The notes: a model not told the origin generated them from the sequence alone. DNA of 64,000 bases from Cognataquiflexum gelatinilyticum (GCF_024813435.1 NZ_JANAEZ010000004.1:310001-374000); one strand, 5' to 3'. Counted from the stretch's first letter, positions 24,100-34,197 are shown. A program made the numbers and translations.

Positions 24100-27000
24100 T
24101 CAAAATAATGCCGTCACCTGCATCCTTCCAATATGAACCAAACGTTCAAGACCTTGTGAATTTCTTCCTTCGTAAACCACATTCATCTGAAGACCCTCTC
24201 CTATTTTTTGGAGCCAATTAAATGTCCAGGTCAGGTTATTGCCCGGAGTCAAAGCCTGTAACATTTCGTATCCCGCAGGTGAATTTGGCTGACCGTTGTA
24301 CTCAATAAAAGTGTATTTGAAATTGGCGTTGATAGTGGTTTTAACAGCCTTTGCAAACCTAAAATCCAGACCCATCTGATGGGTACTTGACCTTTCATCG
24401 ATTTCTTGGTTTGCGAGATTATGTTTATCAAGGTATTGATATATGACCGTTGACCGGAAAAGACTGCTTGGCTGCCAAGCTAATTCAGGGCCTATTCCCT
24501 TTTGCTCAATGAAATAATTTCTGTTGCTCAAAAAATCCGAATTGGCTATTCTGTTCCCTGTCTGAGCCAAGATCCTGAGGTTCAATACTGGACTGAAGTT
24601 ATACCTCATATTTAATCTCCAATCTTTTTGGATCAGGTCATCAAAACCTCCTGAGAGCAACTGTTTGTTTTGACTATCAAAAAGCGACAAATCAAATCCA
24701 TACTTGGCAGAAGACCTGTTGAAGAAAAAGGATGATCGGATCACCTGTCTGACAGAAATCAAATCCTCTGGAGAAAATCCGCCAACAAAAGGATTGACCC
24801 TATCCCAAAATTCATTGGAGGTGATTTTCTTCTCAATACTTAGGCTTGTGGTATTTGAAAATTTCTGTAGGAATTGTAGGACCCCTCCGCTTGTTTTCCA
24901 GGTATCCGGAAATCTTGCATTGAGTCGGTAATTGAAAATGGTGGTAAACGCCTGTACAAACTCAGACGTGGGAACAAACACCTTGATAAAACTTTTTTCT
25001 TCAGGATTGATGGCGATGTAGAATTCATTCAGCTGCTGGATTCCGTCATTGTTATCATCTCTCCATGCGTGGGTTCCTTCCCCGGTCGGGACAGGAAGAA
25101 AAATAAATTCACGTCTAAACTCACGCCCATTGCCTAAAGCATAACTGAGCTCATTTCTGAGATTGCCTTTGGCCAGTGTTCCCAAATAATCGACTTTGCT
25201 CAGTACAGTGGTTTCTTTTTCTTGATTGAGCCTGAGAAATTCAAGTTCTCTATAGGTAAATGTCGCTGTCAAATCATGGACCCCGAATCTCCTTTTCAAT
25301 CCAAACATGCCTTGAAATGCCTCCGTATCAGGGGTAATCACGCCATTGACCGGAAATTTATCTTCTCTAATTGAGGCATTCAGAAAGAAAGAGTAGGGCA
25401 AGGTGTCATTGGATTTGAGGTACACAAGGTGTTCCAAAAAATTCATTGCTGTACTCACCACTGAATCCTTTTCGATATCTCGAACAGCGTTTCTATCGAC
25501 CATGATCCTATACCCGGGAACCAAAACTTTGGAGCGGAATTGAAAATCACCGGTGTATCTCAGCCAATCAGAATTCAGATTTCGGACATTGGAATTTAAC
25601 AGGAAAAAACTGTTTTTGACAAAAAACCACTTTCCTAATTGTTGATCCCATTTTGCAAGATGCTGGGTTCCGGCTAAAACCTGACCTCGATTTCTGAGGT
25701 TGAACCGATAACTGAAGGCATTGTTGAAGTCCTTGACCAATTCAACCTGGGTGTTGAAAATCCTCTCATGACCAGCTTCCATGGCATCTTCCGGATTAAG
25801 ACTCCAATCCCTGTCAAATTCGATATATCGCAACCGGTCAATAAAGGTGAAATGTGTTGAGTTATATTCATACTCAGCCAATGCCCTAAATTTATATCCT
25901 TTAAAGCCATCCAAAACTCTGTTATCTGACACGATTCCTGATTTGACACCAAAGCCCCGGTTGGTCTCATTATCGATATCAGAAAAGAGGTTTTGGTCTG
26001 TATTTGAAAAAGCAACCTCGGTATAAACCTGCTCGTAGGCATTGAGTTTTATCCTTGTCCCGGTGGTAAACATCTGTTTTTTATTGGGAGCCGGAAGAGG
26101 TGAAAAGATGGAATAATTTCCTTGTGATATTCCATTGACCTTTGGTAAAAAAGCAAAAACAGGACCATTGGACAATTGGCTTTGTCTGATGTAATCCCCA
26201 TTTCCTTGGCCAACTTCACTGAATGAGACTGCAAAGAAGGCTTCATCAGGATCATTGGAATATTCGAAATATTCAAAAGGCCTTCCTTGATCATCTATAT
26301 CTGTAACTTTCCTATACAGAATCCGGTTGGGATCGAATGCGACACTATCTACTCTTGGCACAGCTGCAGATTCGACATCATTACCAACAGATGCCAAAAG
26401 CGATTTGTCTTGGTCAGACAGCTCAAAAAACAGCGGTCGGTTTCTGTTGTCTTGCTCCCTATATAAATTCATGTAAAAAGAAACCTTATCGGATTCCTGA
26501 ATATGGTTGGCAGTCAGTATTGACCGTGAATAATTACGCTCTGCATATTCAAAATCAACCCGGATTCTGGTGTACTGGGTGATCAATACTTTTGGGGTAA
26601 AAGTGATTTCACCCTGATTGTAATCAATGACATAGTCATAATTGAATCCTCTCTGTAGCTGGACACCGTCCAAAAATACCCTTTCAGAATTGGCCATGAT
26701 GATGACAAATCTTTCATTTTGTGGTCCCTGAATCCTGTATGGTCCAAGCGTTCCTTCCGCTACTTCCAAAACAATGGAAGCAAACTTACCCTTTGCAACA
26801 GAGGCGGCAGCTTGGGTAGATGCCCGCCACTTATCACCTACCAAATAATTGGTGGTGAATTGGGCTCCCTGCACATTCTTATAGTATCTCAAAAACTCAG
26901 ATTTTCTCTGTTGCAACACCACATCCCCCGCAGCCAAACTCAGTTTGTCATTGTAAAGCTCCACGAGGATATTGTCAAAATCCTGAACTTGTTGGGTATT

Positions 27001-27588
27001 TCCTTCCGGCTGAAAAGGCACATTCTGATCCGTGATACTGGCCCTGATATTCAGGTTTTCGGTAAGTTGCCCGCTCATCTGAAGATTCAAAGATGAGTTT
27101 ACAAACAGGTTTTGGGTATTGCCAAAAGAAATCCCCCGGGTAAGGTTACCGGATTTGTTCAGATTGGTACTTGGGAATAACTCTTCCCGAAAGTCAAATG
27201 TGGGAGTTGCCTGAACCCTGTTGTTTCTAAACATGGCAGTCGAATCATAATCTGCCAATAAAGTCCTATTGGCAGAAGTCTGGTTCAAGGCGTAAGGAAA
27301 AGTATTGTAGCAGATAAGAAGTGAGTCAACCTGAATTTTTCGATCCAATTGGATTTGGATATTGCCTGTATTGAGATCATAAGCGAAAAGATAATCCTTA
27401 TCAGACCTATCCTTTATTTTGATACTTTCCGTCAAGACACTTAACGAATCCAGCAAAAACGATTTTGAAAATTTTTCGGAGGGAACCCACTTGCAGACTG
27501 AATTTTGGGAAAAAACAGAGGTACAGAATCCCAAATTCAGAATTAGAATCAAGACAAAATACCTTACCCGAATCATACTGTTATGCAT
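24100..27588 (-). CDS. large outer-membrane beta-barrel protein of unknown function
   Basis: A 1162-residue protein with a signal peptide (YFVLILILNLGFCTSVFSQ; MIRVRYF four codons in is an alternative start). About residues 130-260 have a repeated GNLTRGISFGNTQNLFVNSSL style resembling the N-terminal part of SprA-like proteins. A region near 280-350 follows (GPYRIQGPQNERFVII, VFLDGVQLQRGFNYDY, YNQGEITFTPK), then many alternating amphipathic strands to a C-terminal aromatic-rich end (MQVTALF), as in outer-membrane barrels. It has no TonB box or plug that I can recognise. It is much shorter than SprA and has no type IX secretion genes nearby. Confidence 0.7.
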   Translation of the reverse strand: MHNSMIRVRYFVLILILNLGFCTSVFSQNSVCKWVPSEKFSKSFLLDSLSVLTESIKIKDRSDKDYLFAYDLNTGNIQIQLDRKIQVDSLLICYNTFPYALNQTSANRTLLADYDSTAMFRNNRVQATPTFDFREELFPSTNLNKSGNLTRGISFGNTQNLFVNSSLNLQMSGQLTENLNIRASITDQNVPFQPEGNTQQVQDFDNILVELYNDKLSLAAGDVVLQQRKSEFLRYYKNVQGAQFTTNYLVGDKWRASTQAAASVAKGKFASIVLEVAEGTLGPYRIQGPQNERFVIIMANSERVFLDGVQLQRGFNYDYVIDYNQGEITFTPKVLITQYTRIRVDFEYAERNYSRSILTANHIQESDKVSFYMNLYREQDNRNRPLFFELSDQDKSLLASVGNDVESAAVPRVDSVAFDPNRILYRKVTDIDDQGRPFEYFEYSNDPDEAFFAVSFSEVGQGNGDYIRQSQLSNGPVFAFLPKVNGISQGNYSIFSPLPAPNKKQMFTTGTRIKLNAYEQVYTEVAFSNTDQNLFSDIDNETNRGFGVKSGIVSDNRVLDGFKGYKFRALAEYEYNSTHFTFIDRLRYIEFDRDWSLNPEDAMEAGHERIFNTQVELVKDFNNAFSYRFNLRNRGQVLAGTQHLAKWDQQLGKWFFVKNSFFLLNSNVRNLNSDWLRYTGDFQFRSKVLVPGYRIMVDRNAVRDIEKDSVVSTAMNFLEHLVYLKSNDTLPYSFFLNASIREDKFPVNGVITPDTEAFQGMFGLKRRFGVHDLTATFTYRELEFLRLNQEKETTVLSKVDYLGTLAKGNLRNELSYALGNGREFRREFIFLPVPTGEGTHAWRDDNNDGIQQLNEFYIAINPEEKSFIKVFVPTSEFVQAFTTIFNYRLNARFPDTWKTSGGVLQFLQKFSNTTSLSIEKKITSNEFWDRVNPFVGGFSPEDLISVRQVIRSSFFFNRSSAKYGFDLSLFDSQNKQLLSGGFDDLIQKDWRLNMRYNFSPVLNLRILAQTGNRIANSDFLSNRNYFIEQKGIGPELAWQPSSLFRSTVIYQYLDKHNLANQEIDERSSTHQMGLDFRFAKAVKTTINANFKYTFIEYNGQPNSPAGYEMLQALTPGNNLTWTFNWLQKIGEGLQMNVVYEGRNSQGLERLVHIGRMQVTALF

Positions 27589-27707
27589 ATATCCTTGCTA
27601 AGGTAATATTTTCATCAAAAAGATGGATAACTCTCAGATTAAAAGCATTTTCTCCGATTTGAAAGCAAAAAATCCAGACAGAACAAGAAACAAACAAGTT
27701 GATTTTT

Positions 27708-30700
27708 TCACTGAACAGGAATTTCCTCCACCAGGTTGAAAGAAAGGAAAAAGGAAGTTCCTTTACCCTCTTCTGTTTCAAACCATATTTTTCCACCTTC
27801 TGTTTCTACCCCTCTTTTCGCAATTGCAAGGCCCAAACCGGAACCCTCGGATTTTGTACTGAAATTTGGCATAAAAATCTTATTTCTCAATTCGACGGGT
27901 ATGCCCTTGCCGTTATCCTTTATTTCCAATACAACTTGGTCCTCAATAACCCTTAGAAAAACGAGGATTACGGATTTTTTGTGAGGTTCAGTTGCCTGAA
28001 ATCCATTGATGATCAAGTTGGCAATGATTCTCCCAAATAGCTGTTTGTCTCCCATCACCGGGAGATTGCCTTCTTCGGTAAGATCCCCAAAGATTATTTT
28101 TTCGTTTTCCCTGTTTTTAAATAATTCTAATGTTCCCAATACCACCTGTTTGAAATCCATAAGTTCCTTTTTAGGCTTCGGCATTTTTGCAAAACTGGAA
28201 AAAGAAGTGGCAATATCACTCAATGTATCTACCTGATGAATCAAAGTCTCCAACGGCTGTTTGAGTTTTTTGGGATCGTCAAGCTTTCCTTCAGAATGCA
28301 ACCGCAACAAATGCTGCAATGTAAGCTTCATCGGGGTGAGCGGATTTTTGATTTCATGGGCTACCTGTTTGGCCATCTCTCTCCAAGCGGATTCTTTTTC
28401 AGAACTTGCGAGGTCCTTTTTACTGGCTTCCAACTTAAAAAGCATGTTGTTATATTCATTCACCAGCAACCCAATTTCATCATTGGTAGGCCAAAACATA
28501 GGTTCATTATTATCCAGTCCAGTGACCTTAAGTTTTTGAGTGAGTAACTTGAAAGGAAAAGTCAGATTCCTGGAGACAAAATAGGAAATGAATAAAAACA
28601 CGACAAAAACCAAAACGAATATATTGATGATATTACTCAATACATCTGCAATCAACAAATCCAACTCAGTCTCCGACTCAAAAAACGGGATAGCAACAAT
28701 CGCCTGCACTTCCTGACCATCCTTAGACCTGATGGCAGAATATACTGATTTGAAAGTAAGATTGCCTATCTTCTCTTCCAAGAGCACAAGGTTGTTCTGT
28801 CCTTCTACCAATTCAACAATCGCATTTGGATTTATATAGTTGGTCAAAACCTTTTTGTCAAAAATGTTGGGTTGGGATGTGCTGACCAATATGCCTTCAT
28901 TGTTATACAAATTTATATCCGTATTCGCATTCCCGGAAAGGTTGTTTATCGTTTCTAAGATCTCATCTTTTTCCAGCAACCCACTGTTCCTCTTTTCGAT
29001 TACCGGGGAAAGGTTGTCTGTAACAAGTGAGGTTTTTTGAAGGTATTGCCTATGCAGTTCTTCCTGATAGGAGCTGGTAAACAAGCCTACGATGATAATA
29101 CTGATAATCAGTATTGGGAAAAAGAAGGCGAAATTTAGGTACAATTGAAGCTTTGTGGCATAGTTAAATCTCAATGATTCGATTTTCTTTGAAAAGGCTC
29201 CAATAATCAAAGCACCAAGTGTAAATATGATGAAACCTAAAAAGAAAAGAGAAATATCTGCCAAAATGTAATAAATCGGATATACAGGAGAGGAAACCAC
29301 CACTACCTTGTCCTGTTCTTTTACGCCGACATGATGGAATTTACCTTTGTAAATTCCTGAACTGAATAGAATGGATTGGTCCAGCAACTTCTCAATTCCC
29401 GCAGCCCTGTAGTTGAATAAACCCACTCCGTATTTGAGCTCGCCTTCCTCATACACAGCATAGTCAAACTTTTTATCGTTCATCCCTGCCATATATTTTT
29501 CATCTATAAGAAGCTTTGGAAAAACCGATCCGGGAACAATCCTTAACTGTCTCAGTTCCAAAAATACTGTTCCGATAAAAACATCATCCTTATACATCGG
29601 GATAAAAGCAAAATATTGATTTCCGTCCCCTTCTGTCCCTTTATGGATAAAGTATAAATCTTTGACTGAAGTGGCGAAATCGCTTTTTACAAATTGTATT
29701 TCATTTTCCTGCAACGTATTTGAATTATTCCGGTCCAAAAGATTCTCACCGAAATAATTGAAAACCTTCACTTTGAGGACATATTGATCAAAGTAATTGA
29801 TCATATGGATTTTCCTGATTTTTTGCTCGATGAGCTCTTTTCTCATCAATGGGTCTGTCATGGAGTTTTTGATAAAAATATCCTGACTGATTCTTTCGAT
29901 AATATCAGATAGAAAAAACTCCGCGAGGATATCATTTTCTACCAACATTTCGGTTCCAAAACTTGCTTTGGATTTAAAATTCCTCTCCAAATAAACCTGA
30001 TGGGAAGCCACTCCGGTAATTATCGCAGCAATCAGGCAACCAAAGAAAAATGTCAGGAAAGTATTCAATCCAATAGTAAAAATGTATCTGTAAAGGTTAA
30101 AGTTGATGACAGCCACCAAAAAAATAAAGTGCGCCAGATAGGCTACCATCAATATCCAATTAAAGTAGGCCAAAACTGCGACTACGGGAACAGAAAAATA
30201 AATGATGATGTAAAGCGCCTTAGACTTGTTCAAAGGACTATTGTAAAACACCAGCTCCAAAGCCAAAACTGTAAATAAAAAATACCCCGCTCCACCTAGA
30301 AATACGATGGATAAACTGACAACCTTGAACCAATCCAAAGAAGGAAGACTCAATATATTAAGGTCCCATTGGGAATTGCTCAAAATATCAATGTATAAAG
30401 CATAAAAAAGGACCAAAAAAAGAGTCGAAAATAAATAAGCGATGATCAAAAACAACCTGCTGTCTTTTTTTATCTTTCTTTTTTCAAGCCAATTTTTAAA
30501 ATCGTTGCTCGCTATAATTCTCAGAACCATAGCCAAGAGCACAGCTAAGCAGGTTATATTTAGAAAAAGGTCACCAAGACTTGGATTGATCCAAGAAGAA
30601 GCATAACCCGATGGATCAAACAACTTGTAGTCAAAATAATCCTTCGGAAACCTGAAGGCGAGCATGAGTGCTCTTATGGTAACCAAAACAGCAGAGGCTG

Positions 30701-31430
30701 CAATAAATGCTTTTACTTGCTTTCCTTTTCTCCACAATCCCAAAATAAGGTTTCTTGTTACCAATAGGACAAGGAAAAAAAGTGAAAAAAAGAAAATCAT
30801 CAAAGCGAAACGACTGGAAGGTTCTGTAGGGATTTGATCAGGATCAAAATAAACAGAGAACAAAAACTCACCTTTGGATCCTTTTACATCCAATAATCCC
30901 TCTTCCTGAATAGCAGAAATACTCTTAAGGCCACTTGGGAAAATTTCAGAATTGAAACCAGATTCTAGATACTGATTTTGAAAATCTCTTTTAAAATACA
31001 GTGGATATAACTGGATGATCCAATATCCTTGATTATTGCGTGAGAACCTTCGTACCTTAGAAAAAAATATCCCCCTTTTATCTTCCATAATTCTTTGATT
31101 GGCTTTGGGGTTTATCCAATCAAAATCAGGCATAAATGAAAAATCAGACCAGTATATCAACTTTCCTGATTCACTGAACAGATAATAGGAATGAAATGAA
31201 TCTATTGTCAGATTGGTAAAAGAAAATTCCTCTTCAGGTCGGTTTTTCAACAAAAGTTGTAGAAAGTCAGCATCAAACTCACCGTCAATTCTTTGGATTT
31301 CTTTTGAAATTGGCTTAATCAGTCTTTGCTCTTCATCTCTTTCAGTTAAAAAAAAATTAACCGCCAACAAAACACCCAGACTGATGAGGGTCACAAAAAG
31401 TAAAATCGTCCGAGTGTTTCGCATAACCAT
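27708..31430 (-). CDS. large membrane sensor histidine kinase, NtrY-like
   Basis: A 1240-residue sensor kinase. An N-terminal helix and an extracytoplasmic domain are followed by a cluster of about eight helices (roughly 205-510), a second large sensing region, two further helices and a HAMP-like linker. The HisKA box is VAHEIKNPLTP (His near 1024), then the ATPase N box NLIINGFQAT, G1 DNGKGIPVE and G2 GSGLGLAIAK. The complete motifs suggest an active kinase. The closest common type is NtrY. No response-regulator gene lies next to it, so its partner is elsewhere. The cell-envelope signal it reads is unknown. Confidence 0.9.
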   Translation of the reverse strand: MVMRNTRTILLFVTLISLGVLLAVNFFLTERDEEQRLIKPISKEIQRIDGEFDADFLQLLLKNRPEEEFSFTNLTIDSFHSYYLFSESGKLIYWSDFSFMPDFDWINPKANQRIMEDKRGIFFSKVRRFSRNNQGYWIIQLYPLYFKRDFQNQYLESGFNSEIFPSGLKSISAIQEEGLLDVKGSKGEFLFSVYFDPDQIPTEPSSRFALMIFFFSLFFLVLLVTRNLILGLWRKGKQVKAFIAASAVLVTIRALMLAFRFPKDYFDYKLFDPSGYASSWINPSLGDLFLNITCLAVLLAMVLRIIASNDFKNWLEKRKIKKDSRLFLIIAYLFSTLFLVLFYALYIDILSNSQWDLNILSLPSLDWFKVVSLSIVFLGGAGYFLFTVLALELVFYNSPLNKSKALYIIIYFSVPVVAVLAYFNWILMVAYLAHFIFLVAVINFNLYRYIFTIGLNTFLTFFFGCLIAAIITGVASHQVYLERNFKSKASFGTEMLVENDILAEFFLSDIIERISQDIFIKNSMTDPLMRKELIEQKIRKIHMINYFDQYVLKVKVFNYFGENLLDRNNSNTLQENEIQFVKSDFATSVKDLYFIHKGTEGDGNQYFAFIPMYKDDVFIGTVFLELRQLRIVPGSVFPKLLIDEKYMAGMNDKKFDYAVYEEGELKYGVGLFNYRAAGIEKLLDQSILFSSGIYKGKFHHVGVKEQDKVVVVSSPVYPIYYILADISLFFLGFIIFTLGALIIGAFSKKIESLRFNYATKLQLYLNFAFFFPILIISIIIVGLFTSSYQEELHRQYLQKTSLVTDNLSPVIEKRNSGLLEKDEILETINNLSGNANTDINLYNNEGILVSTSQPNIFDKKVLTNYINPNAIVELVEGQNNLVLLEEKIGNLTFKSVYSAIRSKDGQEVQAIVAIPFFESETELDLLIADVLSNIINIFVLVFVVFLFISYFVSRNLTFPFKLLTQKLKVTGLDNNEPMFWPTNDEIGLLVNEYNNMLFKLEASKKDLASSEKESAWREMAKQVAHEIKNPLTPMKLTLQHLLRLHSEGKLDDPKKLKQPLETLIHQVDTLSDIATSFSSFAKMPKPKKELMDFKQVVLGTLELFKNRENEKIIFGDLTEEGNLPVMGDKQLFGRIIANLIINGFQATEPHKKSVILVFLRVIEDQVVLEIKDNGKGIPVELRNKIFMPNFSTKSEGSGLGLAIAKRGVETEGGKIWFETEEGKGTSFFLSFNLVEEIPVQ

Positions 31431-31475
31431 AAGTTAAGCAAAAAGCAAAATCTGTACCCAGATCTTGGCCATTAA

Positions 31476-31739
31476 TTAAAATTTTTCTCCGTGAAAAAGG
31501 AATTTACTTTTTCTTTTTTTTGCATTCCTATACCAAAGGTATCCCAATACGACAGCCAAGGTGTAGGGCATGATCAAAAGGTAGAGGATCCCCATATTCA
31601 AACCTGCCCCAATAGTAGTTTCCCCATTGCTTACATTATTTTCAATCCCTGCCCGGCACATGGCACATTGAGCCCAAGTTGAAACATGTGACATCATGAA
31701 AAAGAGAAAAACCAAAAGATATCTATAAGTGAGTTTCAT
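31476..31739 (-). CDS. small exported CxxC membrane protein of the oxidase cluster
   Basis: An 87-residue protein with a signal peptide or first helix (YLLVFLFFMMSHVSTWAQ), immediately followed by CAMCRAGIE, a CxxC pair that would sit outside the membrane. A second helix spans about 47-68 (GILYLLIMPYTLAVVLGYLW), and a basic cytoplasmic tail ends it. I do not recognise a named family. Its position after SCO and DUF420, and an exposed CxxC, suggest a role in copper or thiol handling for oxidase assembly; this is inference. Confidence 0.7.
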   Translation of the reverse strand: MKLTYRYLLVFLFFMMSHVSTWAQCAMCRAGIENNVSNGETTIGAGLNMGILYLLIMPYTLAVVLGYLWYRNAKKRKSKFLFHGEKF

Positions 31740-31771
31740 ATAATTCCAAACGCTAGGTAAAACAAATAAGT

Positions 31772-32320
31772 TTAGAAGTTATAATATGGACTAATCATTA
31801 GATAAACGATCACTCCGGTGACAGTAACATATAGCCATATTGGAAATGCAAACTTAACAACCTTTCTATGTTTTACCCTTTGATCCGTATGACCATAATA
31901 GTAGGCCAATAGAATAGGAAATAATGCAACCGCTGCCAATACAATATGGGTGATCAGGATAAAGTAATATACTGGTCTGATCCAACCTTCACCTCCAAAT
32001 GTAGTGCTTTCTGCTGTTGCATGATATACAACATAAGAAATCAAGAAAATAGCTCCCAAACCAAATGCAGCGGTCATTGCTGCTCTATGATACTCAATAT
32101 TCCCTTTTTTGATGAATACCACACCTGCTATCAGTGCCAATGTAGCAGCTGAATTAATGACAGCATTCAAATGGGGAAGAAAATATACCCAATCACTTGC
32201 TACGTCTATTTTGGTAGGCATAAACAAAAGGATCGCCACCAAAACAGGTACAATCACCGCTATAATAGAAATCCATCTGATTATTCCTTTCTCGGAATTT
32301 ACAACACTACTTTGTTCCAT
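31772..32320 (-). CDS. DUF420 membrane protein, probable oxidase assembly factor
   Basis: A 182-residue protein with five predicted membrane helices. Conserved features are FLPHLNAVINSAATLALIAG, IEYHRAAMTAAF, SYVVYHATAEST and LITHIVLAAVALFPILLAYY, with histidines near helix ends as in DUF420. Members of this family (including CtaM-like proteins) are encoded beside haem-copper oxidases and support their maturation. It overlaps the SCO gene by 14 bp and is followed by the CxxC membrane protein. Confidence 0.88.
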   Translation of the reverse strand: MEQSSVVNSEKGIIRWISIIAVIVPVLVAILLFMPTKIDVASDWVYFLPHLNAVINSAATLALIAGVVFIKKGNIEYHRAAMTAAFGLGAIFLISYVVYHATAESTTFGGEGWIRPVYYFILITHIVLAAVALFPILLAYYYGHTDQRVKHRKVVKFAFPIWLYVTVTGVIVYLMISPYYNF

Positions 32321-32975
32321 GTAATAGAATTTTTGTCTCTAATATCAATTTATCAACGTCTTCGCGGTTTGTTCCACTATAATATCCTCTAATTCTTCCT
32401 TGTCCATCTACCAAAACGAATTTGTCACTGTGAACAAACTCTTCAGGCTGACCCTCTCCGTCAATTGTTGGAAGTATAAATCCACAGCGGGCCAGGTTAT
32501 AAATCAAGGATTTGTCCCCTGTCAAAAAAAACCATTTACCGGCTGTAGCCATATGCCTTTGGGCATATTCAGCTAACACCTCCGGAGTATCATATTCCGG
32601 ATCTATAGAAATAGAGTAAATCTGGATTTGATCATCATTTCTGAAAGCATCATCAACTCTTTCAAGCTCTGTAGACATGACAGGGCAAATACTTGGGCAG
32701 GAAGTAAAGAAAAAATCCACAATGGTAATTTTTTCGGCCATTTCTTTGCTTCCTCGGGATTGGCCATTTTGGTCCAAAAGGGTAAATCCAGGAATATAAT
32801 GCTGACCTGAATCTGTCATTTTGCATTCACTGAGTGGATCCTCAACTCCATTTTGGAAAAACACCGGAATATCATATTGGTTATTCCCGAAAGTTTTCAA
32901 AAACAAAAAAATCACTACGGGAACCAGTAGAATACAAACCAAAACCAAACCCTGAAGAATTCTCAATCTTTTCAT
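32307..32975 (-). CDS. SCO1/SenC-family copper chaperone
   Basis: A 222-residue thioredoxin-fold protein anchored by one N-terminal helix (VLVCILLVPVVIFLFL). The copper-binding CPSICP is near residue 92 in DFFFTSCPSICP, followed by SIDPEYDTPEVLAEYA and the conserved HSDKFVLVDGQGRIRGYY carrying the third ligand histidine. SCO proteins deliver copper to the CuA centre of subunit II, here encoded in the same cluster (ctaC). It is the first gene after an internal terminator and overlaps DUF420 by 14 bp. Confidence 0.93.
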   Translation of the reverse strand: MKRLRILQGLVLVCILLVPVVIFLFLKTFGNNQYDIPVFFQNGVEDPLSECKMTDSGQHYIPGFTLLDQNGQSRGSKEMAEKITIVDFFFTSCPSICPVMSTELERVDDAFRNDDQIQIYSISIDPEYDTPEVLAEYAQRHMATAGKWFFLTGDKSLIYNLARCGFILPTIDGEGQPEEFVHSDKFVLVDGQGRIRGYYSGTNREDVDKLILETKILLHGTK

Positions 32976-32995
32976 TATTGTTTTTTTACTTAAAC

Positions 32996-33036
32996 AAAAA
33001 AAGAGGTTGAAGTTCCCACTCCAACCTTCTTTTTTT
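32996..33036 (-). terminator. terminator between subunit IV and SCO genes
   Basis: On the minus strand a hairpin AGAAGGTTGGAGT / AACTTCAACCTCTT (one or two mismatches, loop GGG) is followed by a T run. It also has a T run on the other strand. It would end, or attenuate, the long act-cta transcript before the assembly genes. Confidence 0.7.
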
Positions 33037-33053
33037 GAATTATTTTTAATTTT

Positions 33054-33383
33054 TCACCATCTCATAAGGAAAATATCAGAACCCTCCTTAACCAAAGCAA
33101 TAACTAACCAAACAAGGAAAATCAATGGAACAATAATGGAATAGAAAAGGGGTTTTGCTTCCTCACCCAAGTGCATGAATTCCATCATGATATATTTTGC
33201 TTTCCAAATAGTCAAGGCAATAAATATCGCATAAAGGATTAAACCTCTTGGAAGGGTAAATGCAAACACAAATTCTACAAGAGTCAACAAAAGAAGTATT
33301 CCTGCTGTTTTCCAGATTTTTTTGATTTTTGCCTCATCCCGAGGCATTACGTCTAGCGCAGATTTATTTTGGAGGGAAGCCAT
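33054..33383 (-). CDS. cytochrome c oxidase subunit IV-type protein
   Basis: A 109-residue protein with three hydrophobic helices (about 26-47, 50-66 and 82-100). It contains the family stretches VEFVFAFTLP and FIALTIWKAKYIMMEFMHLG, typical of the prokaryotic COX4/CyoD-like family in Bacteroidota. This subunit is small and supports complex stability. It is the last gene before a terminator, 18 bp downstream of the second subunit III gene. Confidence 0.88.
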   Translation of the reverse strand: MASLQNKSALDVMPRDEAKIKKIWKTAGILLLLTLVEFVFAFTLPRGLILYAIFIALTIWKAKYIMMEFMHLGEEAKPLFYSIIVPLIFLVWLVIALVKEGSDIFLMRW

Positions 33384-33401
33384 ATCTTAGAATTTTATAA
33401 T

Positions 33402-34178
33402 TTAGATCAAATAGAATAAGGTAAATACAAACACCCAAACCAAGTCAACAAAGTGCCAATAAAGACCGATTTTTTCAACCATTTCATAATGCCCTCTTTG
33501 TTCGTATACTCCCACTGCTGCCTGGTAAAAAGCAAGGAACAACAAGAAAACACCAAGTGTCACGTGAAAACCGTGGAATCCTGTAATGAAGAAAAACAGC
33601 TGAGCAAAATTGGAAGGACCATATTCATTTACCGAAAGGTTTGCACCAAATATGGTTTCGGTTACTGTTTGTCCAAAATTATTAACATATGTAATCAAAG
33701 ATCCATTTGGTGTGCCATGGATAAAGTGGGTCCATTCCCAAGCTTGACAACTTAAGAAAGTGATACCTCCAAGCAAAGTCCAAAGCAACCATTTGACTAC
33801 ATCCTTTTTATCATTTCGATGACCTGCTTCCACTGCTAATACCATGGTGACAGAACTCAAAATCAAAATGAAAGTCATTAAACCAACAAAAGCCAAGGGA
33901 ATATGAACTCCGTGGAAAAAAGGAATCGCATCAAATACCAATTCAGGTACCGGCCAATATTCATTTGACCCTACAAAAGCGTCGGCAGGTCCTCCATAGG
34001 CAGGAAAACTTACACGAAGTGAAATGTAAGTGATCAATAAAGCGGCAAATGTGAAGATATCAGATAGCAGGAAAAACCACATCATGAGTTTCCCATAACT
34101 GGCTTTCAGGGGCTCATTTCCTCCACCCCAGACTCCTCTTTTGGGACTTACCCCAATTGCAGTTGCAGTCGTTGACAT
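33402..34178 (-). CDS. ctaE: cytochrome c oxidase subunit III (longer copy)
   Basis: A 258-residue haem-copper oxidase subunit III with about six to seven helices. Conserved parts are WFFLLSDIFTFAALLITY, LTFILILSSVTMVLAVEAG, FLSCQAWEWTHFI, FFFITGFHGFHVTLGVFLL and GLYWHFVDLVWVFVFTLFY. The HGFHV and WHFVD histidines are hallmark residues. It has an extra loop at about 150-185 compared with the shorter copy just upstream. Subunit III protects the active site from turnover-induced loss of CuB. Two subunit III genes in tandem are usual in this type of cluster. Confidence 0.93.
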   Translation of the reverse strand: MSTTATAIGVSPKRGVWGGGNEPLKASYGKLMMWFFLLSDIFTFAALLITYISLRVSFPAYGGPADAFVGSNEYWPVPELVFDAIPFFHGVHIPLAFVGLMTFILILSSVTMVLAVEAGHRNDKKDVVKWLLWTLLGGITFLSCQAWEWTHFIHGTPNGSLITYVNNFGQTVTETIFGANLSVNEYGPSNFAQLFFFITGFHGFHVTLGVFLLFLAFYQAAVGVYEQRGHYEMVEKIGLYWHFVDLVWVFVFTLFYLI

Positions 34179-34197
34179 ATATTATATTGTTTACTTT

